Shown piece after piece: positions 56,472 to 63,554 of a DNA stretch of 64,000 bases. The DNA lies in NCBI RefSeq assembly GCF_000787375.1, contig NZ_JRJU01000003.1, forward strand, positions 124,001 to 188,000, given 5' to 3'. Positions within the stretch are counted from its first letter, which is position 1, and the number at the start of each line of letters is the position of its first letter. The stretch comes from Halalkalibacter okhensis. Its GTDB lineage: Bacteria; Bacillota; Bacilli; Bacillales; Bacillaceae_D. A program made the position numbers and the translations under genes. The notes beneath the pieces were generated by a model. It was not told the DNA's origin. It worked only from the letters and a program-made list of their open reading frames with translations, and made no database searches.

Positions 56472-57752
56472 TCATTTCGTCAACTTGATTCGTTCTTCAT
56501 TTTTTCCATCATCTTTCTTGTCACATAGTTTTTTGCTTAAATTAAAATATAGCGTTATACTCACTACACCCATTATTCCTATTATTGTAGTTAAAGTTAT
56601 AGGTGATAACCAACTACTCATGATCATAAAAATCCCCGCTGAACTAACACCCATGATAGCTGCAACTGAATAGAACGCCATATAAGTGCTGCGGGCATGA
56701 TCAGGAACCATATTAGATAGCATCGCTTGTGAAACCGGAATATACATAATCTCACCAATCGATGCAAAAAACATTGCCAAAACAAGGATCATTGGCGTTT
56801 GGCTAATACTAATAATTGTATATCCAGCAAAAAAGAAAAACAAACCAATGACTAATACATGTTGATCGTTTCTTTTATTTATCAACCCTGTCAAAATCAT
56901 CGTGAAACATACAACAAGAATGGTGTTTTCTGATTTCAATATCCCAAGGAGATTGACACCATCCACTTCAAATGGAAGAAAAGAAACAAACGGAATTGAA
57001 TCAGTTATCTCATTGGCAAGACGTACACCAATGTAATTCGTTAACTGCTCTTCAACTGAAATAAAAAGAAGACTCGCAACAGAAAAGATCACAAAGAATC
57101 TATGACTCATAATTTTCGTATAAGACCTTAACATTTGAAAGGACTCTTTTCCTTTTTGATTGTTACTCTGTTGAACTGGGACATATGTTTCTTTAATAAA
57201 TAGATACGTCATTAAGAATGTAAATAACGTCGTAACAGCAACACCTAGAAACAAGTAAAAAAGATAGTCAAAGAATAAAAAGGCACCAATCATACTACCA
57301 ATCGCTATACCTATATTACGAAACCAATAAGAAAATGTATAAATAGATTTTCTTTCTTCTGGGGTACTCATATCGATAATCAAAGCTTGATAAACAGGGT
57401 TACCGACGCCATGACTAAACTGAATCAAAATAAAAAATAAAAATGTAACATAAGGAAAAACTCCCCAGTTAGAGTTCGCAAATGCTACACCGATATACCC
57501 AACAAAAATGATTAGCTCAGAAATAAGAATTAACTTCTTTCTACCTGTTTTGTCAGAGACATAGCCACCCAGTACGGAACCCAATACATTAAAGATCATT
57601 ACGATTAAAAATAAAATACCTGTCATTAAACTCCCGACTTGTTTAGAAAAATATATAATTAAATAAGGGAGTACAGCCATGGTTGAAGTTGTAGAAATAA
57701 ACATCAACCATAACCGGATTTGAATGGTTCGATCAAAGGAATAAAATTTCAT
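56472..57752 (-). CDS. MFS transporter, drug-efflux type
   Basis: 426 aa, twelve predicted helices. The MFS loop motif GGYVSDKTGRKK lies between helices 2 and 3 near residue 70. GAGGAGGC lies before the ATG at 57752; the longer frame is rejected. It follows a TetR gene, a pairing typical of efflux pumps controlled by their substrate. Substrate unknown. Confidence 0.85.
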   Translation of the reverse strand: MKFYSFDRTIQIRLWLMFISTTSTMAVLPYLIIYFSKQVGSLMTGILFLIVMIFNVLGSVLGGYVSDKTGRKKLILISELIIFVGYIGVAFANSNWGVFPYVTFLFFILIQFSHGVGNPVYQALIIDMSTPEERKSIYTFSYWFRNIGIAIGSMIGAFLFFDYLFYLFLGVAVTTLFTFLMTYLFIKETYVPVQQSNNQKGKESFQMLRSYTKIMSHRFFVIFSVASLLFISVEEQLTNYIGVRLANEITDSIPFVSFLPFEVDGVNLLGILKSENTILVVCFTMILTGLINKRNDQHVLVIGLFFFFAGYTIISISQTPMILVLAMFFASIGEIMYIPVSQAMLSNMVPDHARSTYMAFYSVAAIMGVSSAGIFMIMSSWLSPITLTTIIGIMGVVSITLYFNLSKKLCDKKDDGKNEERIKLTK

Positions 57753-57774
57753 ATATTGCCTCCTCATAAACGAT

Positions 57775-57788
57775 TGACTGATCAATCA
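57775..57788. promoter_or_regulatory. TetR-type operator before the MFS gene
   Basis: TGACTGATCAATCA, a near-perfect palindrome 23 bp upstream of the MFS start and followed by TTTGT. It matches 12 of 14 bases of the site upstream of the tetR gene. Confidence 0.65.
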
Positions 57789-57809
57789 TTTGTAATGCGA
57801 AAAGAAAAC

Positions 57810-58412
57810 CTATTTATAAATAGGTCCAAAAAGATTCATTATTGATGAAATATAACTATCCCATATTGCACTTAATCTAGCGTCTGTAGTATTTAAACGA
57901 ACTCCAATTAAAAGGCTTGTATATAGGGCGGCAACCGTAAATGGTGGTTGTTGAATAAACAAGCCTTTATCCTGTCCATTCTCTACAAGGCGACTAACTT
58001 TATCCAGTAGTTTATCATGAAATTGATTCAGTTCACTAAAGATTTCAGGAAACTTATTGTGCTGTCCAACCACTTGAATAACAAGTGTTAGATATGAATT
58101 CATTCCGGAAAATATATGAATGTGCGTTTTAATCATTTTTTCTAACTCTTTAGTTGGATCTTCCGCATCTGGATTAAAATCAAATAATACATCGGAAAAT
58201 TCATTCAGCGGTTCTAAAACTACTGTCCGAAAAAGTTCCTCTTTATCTTTAAAATAAGTAAAGACACTGCCATAACTAATATTAGCGGCTTCGGATACCT
58301 TTTTAATCGTTGTGCCCTCATATCCTTCAGTAGCAAAAAGACCTGTCGCGACCTCGAGAATACTTTCTCTTCTCTTCTTCATATTTAATTTTTGTTCTTC
58401 TGACAAAGGCAT
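57810..58412 (-). CDS. TetR-family repressor
   Basis: 200 aa. The N-terminal HTH is ILEVATGLFATEGYEGTTIKKVSEAANISYGSVFTYFKDKEELF; the C-terminal part is an all-helical ligand domain. It probably represses itself and the downstream MFS pump through the two shared palindromes. AGGTGAG precedes the ATG. Confidence 0.88.
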   Translation of the reverse strand: MPLSEEQKLNMKKRRESILEVATGLFATEGYEGTTIKKVSEAANISYGSVFTYFKDKEELFRTVVLEPLNEFSDVLFDFNPDAEDPTKELEKMIKTHIHIFSGMNSYLTLVIQVVGQHNKFPEIFSELNQFHDKLLDKVSRLVENGQDKGLFIQQPPFTVAALYTSLLIGVRLNTTDARLSAIWDSYISSIMNLFGPIYK

Positions 58413-58431
58413 GTTCTCACCTATTCACGAG

Positions 58432-58445
58432 TGATTGATTAATCA
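58432..58445. promoter_or_regulatory. TetR-type operator before the tetR gene
   Basis: TGATTGATTAATCA followed by TTTGT, 20 bp upstream of the tetR start. Together with 57775-57788 it gives the shared pattern TGAYTGATYAATCATTTGT. Confidence 0.65.
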
Positions 58446-58526
58446 TTTGTGATCATCATATCGAATCTTTATCAATTTGTACAGCAATATTTTTCCATTT
58501 TATCTCTCAACCTGATAATATTACAA

Positions 58527-58554
58527 AAAAGAGCCCAATTAAACAGGCTCTTTT
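58527..58554. terminator. Terminator-like hairpin left of the island
   Basis: Arms AAAAGAGCC (58527-58535) and GGCTCTTTT (58546-58554), with T/A-rich flanks on both strands. It could end transcripts coming from the island side. Confidence 0.6.
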
Positions 58555-58594
58555 AATCAATTATTGAATTCAAGTACCGCAACATTTTCTATAT

Positions 58595-58825
58595 GTGTTA
58601 TCATTTACACTTGATACATTTTCGCTAAAGTTTGTATTTCGCGAGAAGGTGGCCTCGACTATCGGAGCATACTCGAATGGGTATTTATTCGCAGCTGCAT
58701 TTGGGAGCATTACAGAGAATTATCGAAATATTCAAACCTCTATTACCATTGCGATTGGTTTGAAAAAAATCGTTATGATTTTCTCCTTAAATTATACCCA
58801 TAATTCCGATAGTAGTACCCTATAA
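58595..58825 (+). pseudogene. Possible membrane-protein gene remnant
   Basis: 76 codons whose middle (STIGAYSNGYLFAAAFGSI) and later ITIAIGLKKIVMIFSL look like membrane helices of a transporter, but there is no ribosome binding site and no continuation. It may be a decayed 3-prime piece of an MFS-like gene or a chance frame. Weak evidence. Confidence 0.25.
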
Positions 58826-58829
58826 AAGT

Positions 58830-59339
58830 CTAATTTTTAATATATGAAAGCAACAAATCTTCTAGCCATTTAGGTATATAATCAACCTTTTTTCTCTTCG
58901 TAATTTTCCCAAAAATCTCAATACTATCCTCTTCTCTAAAAAATCGATCTCTTACATAGCAGTCATTGCTACAGAACTTACGCTTTTTAACCCTTTCAGA
59001 TATATACTCTTTTCTGCAATAATCACAATGAAGCTTATAGAGCTTGGGGTTATCTCTTTCCCAATCTCGTTTACAAGCAAGAGAACAATATTTCTTCTTT
59101 GCTCCTCTTTTTGGATGTTCTAACTTCAACCCACAACTGAGGCAATACTGATAGGACATCTCACTAATAAATTTCTCGTCAATTTTTACCTTAAGATCTT
59201 TTCCAAAACCATCTAGACCATTACGCTTACAATAAAATCTAACGCTATCACGTGATAGGCCAGTTGCTTCTGCTATTTTCATATAGCCTATCCCTTGGTA
59301 CCTCATAACTTTAATTTGTAGTCTTTGCTCTTCAGTCAT
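58830..59339 (-). CDS. HTH and zinc-ribbon DNA-binding protein
   Basis: 169 aa. The N-terminal part (about 1-45) is a sigma-70-region-4/resolvase-like helix-turn-helix (MRYQGIGYMKIAEATGLSRDSV). Two treble-clef/zinc-ribbon units follow: YCLSCGLKLEHPKRGAKKKYC with SLAC, and CDYCRKEYISERVKKRKFC with NDC. Proteins of this type recur in mobile elements of Firmicutes near recombinases and are often annotated as sigma-like. AAGGAG lies before the ATG at 59339. Last of the minus-strand island genes; it may regulate them. Confidence 0.7.
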   Translation of the reverse strand: MTEEQRLQIKVMRYQGIGYMKIAEATGLSRDSVRFYCKRNGLDGFGKDLKVKIDEKFISEMSYQYCLSCGLKLEHPKRGAKKKYCSLACKRDWERDNPKLYKLHCDYCRKEYISERVKKRKFCSNDCYVRDRFFREEDSIEIFGKITKRKKVDYIPKWLEDLLLSYIKN

Positions 59340-59413
59340 TTTCAAATCACTCCTTAACAAATAGTAGCCTAGTAATCACTCGGCATGAACTATTTGTCAA
59401 GTTGTGCTTTTGA

Positions 59414-59989
59414 CTAAGAAAAACTCTTACCAGTAATTTTCCTGACTAGTTTGCAAAAAGCTTTCCAGTCGTCTGGATACTTGTTTTCACCGTACTTTTT
59501 AATGTTTCTACCATTTCTAATAATCTCTACACTCCAGCTTGTACCATCAAGTACACCTGGCTCTTTGTATTCCCTTTTCCAGTTAAGAAGGTCGATCATC
59601 TTCAGCTCCTCAATAACTTTTTTTACAGTAGCTTCTTTTGCAGTCTTAAACTCCATATCCACTATTTCTCCTCTATCCCAATAGTGCCAAGATATGCTAC
59701 CCATAGTTAAATCCACTTCAACACTATAAGAACCACCGAAGTAACCACCAACTGAAGCCTTAAGCCCCATAATTCTTTCATAAGCCGCTTCAGTGGCCTG
59801 TTCTTTATTCCATTCATTGTCGCAGTCATTACAGTAGTATTCCGGCCCACCAACTATAACGCAGCATCCACCAAGCTTAATTTTTCCTGCTTCAGCTTGT
59901 TCAATAGCCTCATGAGTTGGCATGCCATATAAAATTTTCACTGTATTTTTAGCCCCACATTTTGGACACTGCTTATAATTAATAGCCAT
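59414..59989 (-). CDS. Zinc-ribbon hypothetical protein
   Basis: 191 aa. An N-terminal zinc ribbon is formed by QCPKCGAKN and YYCNDCDNEW (residues about 8-60). The rest is a mixed alpha/beta region without recognised motif (GSISWHYWDRGEIVDMEF). It lies 22 bp after the HNH endonuclease gene on the same strand, so co-expression is likely. Function unknown; similar small proteins occur as orphans in Firmicute genomes. Confidence 0.65.
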   Translation of the reverse strand: MAINYKQCPKCGAKNTVKILYGMPTHEAIEQAEAGKIKLGGCCVIVGGPEYYCNDCDNEWNKEQATEAAYERIMGLKASVGGYFGGSYSVEVDLTMGSISWHYWDRGEIVDMEFKTAKEATVKKVIEELKMIDLLNWKREYKEPGVLDGTSWSVEIIRNGRNIKKYGENKYPDDWKAFCKLVRKITGKSFS

Positions 59990-60011
59990 GAATACTCCCT
60001 CGCTTCCTTAG

Positions 60012-61205
60012 CTACACTAAAGATCTTATTCGGTTGATTTTTTCTTTCAATTCTTTAATGCTATACGGTTTACCACCAACATTTGAGTGTATGGCTAGAT
60101 GGCAGTTGGGACAAAACGGCCGTAAATCATTTATTGGGTCCACTTCATACTCATCATTTATTTCAGAAAGAGCTTTCAGATGATGGACATGAATTTTACC
60201 TTCAAACTCGTCTCCGTAAAACTTTGCAAAATCAAATCCGCAAACTGAACAGTGACAACCATAATGGTCGATACATTGTTGTCTTGCTTTGTAATCTCTT
60301 TCATACGCATTAACCAGAGCCTGTTTCTTTGCTCCTTCTTTTAGCTTAGGAGATTCTTTTACAGGCAATTCTTCTGCCATTAGTGTCATTTGCTTTCTTT
60401 TAATCAAATCATCAATTTCAGGCCAATATAAAACATCAATTTCCTGTTTCGATTGTGAAAATCTAGTTAGACTACCGTCAATTTTATTTATTTCTACTAT
60501 GGTAATGGGTTGAAAGATTTTGACCGTGTTTATATCAAATTTATAGGCTCCATAATATTGTCCCTCGATTGGACTATCATACTTTATAATGCTCTGAAGA
60601 TTCGCCGATGCAATAATGAAATTATCAAATTGAAAGAGTACTAGAGAACCTTCAGATGCATTCATCCCAGTTTTCCTAAAATAATACAAGCCCTCCCGAT
60701 TATTTATTAACTTTCCTAAGAAAAAGTTCCTTTGAACATTCTCGATGCTCATTTCTGGAAATTTTTCTCTACTACTCATTGGTAATATTCTTATAGAAGG
60801 TGGAACATCATTTTTGGAAGTAGGCCTTGGCAGGTCAATATCAATCTGTAAAAAATCTGCAAGCTTATACCACTCATTACATTCTCTAATTTTTTTTAGT
60901 TCCTCACTAAATACTTCATTAGGAGTAAGCTTCTTTGCATCAGGAAAATACTCTGTGTAAAGTTTATAGAACCCCTGTCCTGCTACATTTAATCCTTTTG
61001 TTACAACCTTTGCTGAAAGAAATGGCAATCCTAGCTCATAGCATAGTTCCGAAATAACTCCAATATTTCGAGGAACCTGACGATGGTGAATCGGTGGAGA
61101 AATCCTATCTCCCAGCTCCTTATACTCCACAATTGTTTCCTTTTTCATCACTGTAATCAGAAGTTGTTCTGCAAGCTTTATCTGCTCTTCTGTAAGCTTA
61201 ATCAT
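60012..61205 (-). CDS. HNH endonuclease with wHTH and putative reader domain (McrA-like)
   Basis: 397 aa from the ATG at 61205, behind TAGGTG. Three parts are visible. Residues 1-85 look like a winged-helix domain (VEYKELGDRISPP ... ISELCYELGLPFLSAKVV). A middle beta-rich region of about 150-265 (GLYYFRKTGMNASEGSLVLF, ASANLQSI, YGAYKF) recalls EVE/PUA-type modified-base readers. The C-terminal HNH nuclease has CSVCGFDF, HVHHLKAL and CPNCHLAIHSN with both zinc pairs and the catalytic His. This layout matches type IV, modification-dependent restriction enzymes. The nuclease call is firm, the reader call is inference. Confidence 0.85.
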   Translation of the reverse strand: MIKLTEEQIKLAEQLLITVMKKETIVEYKELGDRISPPIHHRQVPRNIGVISELCYELGLPFLSAKVVTKGLNVAGQGFYKLYTEYFPDAKKLTPNEVFSEELKKIRECNEWYKLADFLQIDIDLPRPTSKNDVPPSIRILPMSSREKFPEMSIENVQRNFFLGKLINNREGLYYFRKTGMNASEGSLVLFQFDNFIIASANLQSIIKYDSPIEGQYYGAYKFDINTVKIFQPITIVEINKIDGSLTRFSQSKQEIDVLYWPEIDDLIKRKQMTLMAEELPVKESPKLKEGAKKQALVNAYERDYKARQQCIDHYGCHCSVCGFDFAKFYGDEFEGKIHVHHLKALSEINDEYEVDPINDLRPFCPNCHLAIHSNVGGKPYSIKELKEKINRIRSLV

Positions 61206-61237
61206 TTTTTCAGCACCTACCTTACACCTCAAGATAT

Positions 61238-61665
61238 TTATTTTTCGGGAATTTCAATAACAAAATACTTCCTACTATTATTTAGGTCAGTCCATTGAAA
61301 CTCATGTCTTCTTGAAAGGGAAATAACATCTATACCTTTTCGAGCACCAGTTGGTTTATAAACGTCCCCGTAAACCGTGAATTCTCCTATAAAATATTTA
61401 TAAATACCTTTATTTACTTTACCTTCATAAAAGGGCTTGTCCGATACAAGAACAACACAGGCTGTTTTATTGAAACCTCGGTCGTTCAGTTCTTCCATAA
61501 ATTTAATATCTTTTGTGAATGAATACATCTGTTCAGGGTATTGACCATTTAACGGATGTTTAAGCTCAATAGCATATTTTTCAGACTGATCAGCATTATA
61601 GATTCAATATTATCTGCTTTGACGTAATGAAAAAAATCGTGAACAATCACCTTCAATTCAAGCAT
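61238..61665 (-). pseudogene. Frameshifted PD-(D/E)XK-like nuclease gene
   Basis: A gene broken by a single-base frameshift. From the ATG at 61665 (AAAGGTGATAAGT upstream) the product reads MLELKVIVHDFFHYVKADNI. Near 61600-61606 the frame must shift, after which YNADQSEKYAIELKHPLNGQ continues into the open frame ending at 61238. AIELKHP is the E-x-K core of PD-(D/E)XK nucleases. The C-terminal part contains a long conserved-looking region (FMEELNDRGF, VLVSDKPFYEG, YKPTGARKGID). The N-terminal part is short for such enzymes, so a deletion is also possible. It lies 33 bp upstream of the HNH gene. Confidence 0.75.
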
Positions 61666-61698
61666 ACTTATCACCTTTCTTCGTTCGTGTAATCCCGA

Positions 61699-61944
61699 TC
61701 AATTATTTTCTACTTCCCCTAGGTACTTTTTCATTAATTCTTCAGCCTCTTTAATACCAGCTTCCGTTAAGTAAACGGATTTGGATCGCACGTTCCCTCG
61801 ATTAAAATCCTCATCAGTTAATTCATTTAAGGTATCAAACGGATATCCCTTCCAGCTTCTTCTCATTTCCCCAGGTAGATCATTTTCTTTCCATGATGTT
61901 AAGTATAGTAATAACAGCGTAAGCTCTTTAACCTTTTCCTCCAT
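61699..61944 (-). CDS. DUF6429-like small protein
   Basis: 81 aa. ELTLLLLYLTSWKE, RSWKGYPFDTLNELTDEDF and SKSVYLTEAGIKEAEELMKKYLG follow the pattern of the DUF6429 family (function unknown, winged-helix-like). It is the first gene of the minus-strand island group, 34 bp before the broken nuclease. Confidence 0.65.
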   Translation of the reverse strand: MEEKVKELTLLLLYLTSWKENDLPGEMRRSWKGYPFDTLNELTDEDFNRGNVRSKSVYLTEAGIKEAEELMKKYLGEVENN

Positions 61945-62078
61945 GTCTAACTAAACCCTTTCTATATCAGTCTTAATTTTAGCTTATTAGAAAAACCAAC
62001 AATTTACAATATTGTTTCTTCGTCGTCAGCCCTGTCTATCATAGGAATAATAGTTTATTAGTATAGGAGAGGATTTTT

Positions 62079-62918
62079 ATGAATTTATCAACGATTTGGC
62101 AGGGTTACCAGGCAGATAAACAGATTGAAGGCTACTCACCTAAAACATTAAAGGCTTACCAACTTCAATCCACATTACTAATACGTTACCTCGGAGATGT
62201 TCAAATCAAAAAGATTACTACGGAGAATTTAAAACATTATTTAAGTGAGGATGGTAAAAAGCTTAAACCAGCAAGTCTTGGCCATCGAGTAAGATTTATA
62301 AAATCATTGTTCAGGTGGGCTCATGATGAAGGAATTATCTCCAAAAATCCAGCGGCTAAGTTAAAAGAACCAAAGACCGGGAAACGGATTCCAAAATTCC
62401 TTACAGAAAAAGAAATTGAGCTACTTAGAGAAGCTTGTTACTCCTCCATGGAAAATGCTTTGTTCGAGTTCATGTACTCAACCGGTTGCCGCATTGGAGA
62501 AATCGCTTCTTTAGATATCAGTAGCTTCGACTTCATGAATCGCTCTGCTATTGTTCAAGGAAAGGGCGATAAGGAACGGGAAGTATATTATAATATCCGT
62601 TGCGATATTTGGCTAAAAAGGTATCTACAAAATAGAACGGATGATGACCCAGCTTTGTTTGTGACTGAGCGCTTTCCACATCGAATGAGTATCGCTCAAA
62701 TGAGATATGTAATTAAACGCATTTCGAGTAGAGCCGGTGTAAATAAAAGTATTCACCCTCACCAATTACGACATAGCTTTGCTACTCATATGTTAAACAA
62801 TGGTGCGCCCCTTGAAGTGATCCAAAATTTAATGGGGCATGAAAAAAGTGAACCCACCCGACTCTATGCACAATTAAGTGGAAAATTGAGGCGTGAATTG
62901 TATAGTAAATATTTTTAA
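62079..62918 (+). CDS. Tyrosine recombinase/integrase (XerC/D-like)
   Basis: 279 aa. An N-terminal SAM-like DNA-binding domain (about 1-85) and a C-terminal catalytic domain with all residues: Arg in STGCRIGEIASL, Lys in GKGDKERE, HQLRHSFATHML, His in MGHEKSEPTRLY, and the Tyr nucleophile in TRLYAQLS. AGGAGAGG precedes the ATG. XerC-like integrases of this size often move islands. It reads away from the island genes and toward cad. No attachment repeats or tRNA were found by eye. Confidence 0.88.
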   Translation: MNLSTIWQGYQADKQIEGYSPKTLKAYQLQSTLLIRYLGDVQIKKITTENLKHYLSEDGKKLKPASLGHRVRFIKSLFRWAHDEGIISKNPAAKLKEPKTGKRIPKFLTEKEIELLREACYSSMENALFEFMYSTGCRIGEIASLDISSFDFMNRSAIVQGKGDKEREVYYNIRCDIWLKRYLQNRTDDDPALFVTERFPHRMSIAQMRYVIKRISSRAGVNKSIHPHQLRHSFATHMLNNGAPLEVIQNLMGHEKSEPTRLYAQLSGKLRRELYSKYF

Positions 62919-63070
62919 AAGGGAACGTCTTTCTTCTCATTTACCATTTTTTGTAAATTATTATGTTATTATGGAACTGTAATTCACTAAATATAAGATC
63001 GTTAATATGGAAGTTAGTGAACTTTTTCACTTAAAGTAACGGGGGAGTAGAGTTGAAGAATTTTTGTTTA

Positions 63071-63092
63071 AAGAATTGGCTATCCAATTCTT
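63071..63092 (+). terminator. Intrinsic terminator upstream of cadC
   Basis: Arms AAGAATTGG (63071-63079) and CCAATTCTT (63084-63092), then TTTTTT. It follows a GGGGGAG-plus-TTG short frame (about 63054-63120) that may be a remnant, and insulates cad from upstream transcription. Confidence 0.8.
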
Positions 63093-63103
63093 TTTTTTAT
63101 TTC

Positions 63104-63123
63104 ATTCAAATAAACACTTGAAT
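63104..63123. promoter_or_regulatory. CadC-type operator 1
   Basis: ATTCAAATAAACACTTGAAT, a 20-bp imperfect palindrome of the CadC box type, overlapping the -35 TTGAAT (63118-63123). Confidence 0.65.
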
Positions 63124-63145
63124 ATTTTTAAAATAGAGTTATACT
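63118..63145 (+). promoter_or_regulatory. cadCA promoter
   Basis: -35 TTGAAT (63118-63123) and -10 TATACT (63140-63145), spacer 16 bp. It lies between two CadC-type operators, so repression would block polymerase. Confidence 0.6.
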
Positions 63146-63147
63146 AT

Positions 63148-63167
63148 ATTCAAGTAGATATTTGAAT
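63148..63167. promoter_or_regulatory. CadC-type operator 2
   Basis: ATTCAAGTAGATATTTGAAT, just downstream of the -10 element, paired with operator 1 at a 44-bp interval. Confidence 0.7.
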
Positions 63168-63185
63168 GATGATGGAGTGATGATA

Positions 63186-63554
63186 ATGAATAAAAAAGAC
63201 ACTTGTGAAATCTATATTTATGACGAGGAAAAGGTCAATCGAATACAAGATGATTTACAAACAGTAGATATTTCTAGTGTTGCCCACATGTTAAAAGCTA
63301 TTGCCGATGAAAATAGGGCGAAAATTACTTATGCTTTATGTCAAGATGAAGAACTTTGTGTGTGTGATATTGCAAATATCGTTGGAATTACGGTTGCCAA
63401 TGCTTCACACCACTTGCGAACGCTTCATAAACAAGAAGTTGTGAAGTTTCGAAAAGAGGGTAAACTTGCGTTTTATTCGTTAGATGATGAACATATCAAG
63501 CAGATAATGATTATTGCATTAACTCATTCGAGAGAGGGGAAAAACAATGTCTGA
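63186..63554 (+). CDS. cadC: Cadmium/lead-responsive repressor CadC
   Basis: 122-aa ArsR/SmtB repressor that leaves the DNA on binding Cd, Pb or Zn. The metal site is DTC (Cys7) and ELCVCD (two Cys near 58-60); the winged helix contains VANASHHLRTLHKQ. The protein is extremely close to CadC of staphylococcal plasmid pI258 as I remember it, but position 11, a Cys there, is Ile here (EIYIYDEEK). GGAGTG lies 6 bp before the ATG at 63186. It overlaps cadA by 8 bp. Confidence 0.93.
   Translation: MNKKDTCEIYIYDEEKVNRIQDDLQTVDISSVAHMLKAIADENRAKITYALCQDEELCVCDIANIVGITVANASHHLRTLHKQEVVKFRKEGKLAFYSLDDEHIKQIMIIALTHSREGKNNV

Larger units (their letters stand above)
58413..58829. other. Intergenic region with operator, hairpin and a possible gene remnant
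   Basis: 417 bp. From the left it holds the tetR operator (58432-58445), a terminator-like hairpin (58527-58554) and a plus-strand frame at 58595-58825 listed as a possible remnant. It marks the left side of the accessory island. Confidence 0.5.

Noticed and set aside
58560-63000. CRISPR array or tRNA-embedded attachment site in the island
   Set aside because: No regularly spaced repeats and no tRNA cloverleaf could be seen.
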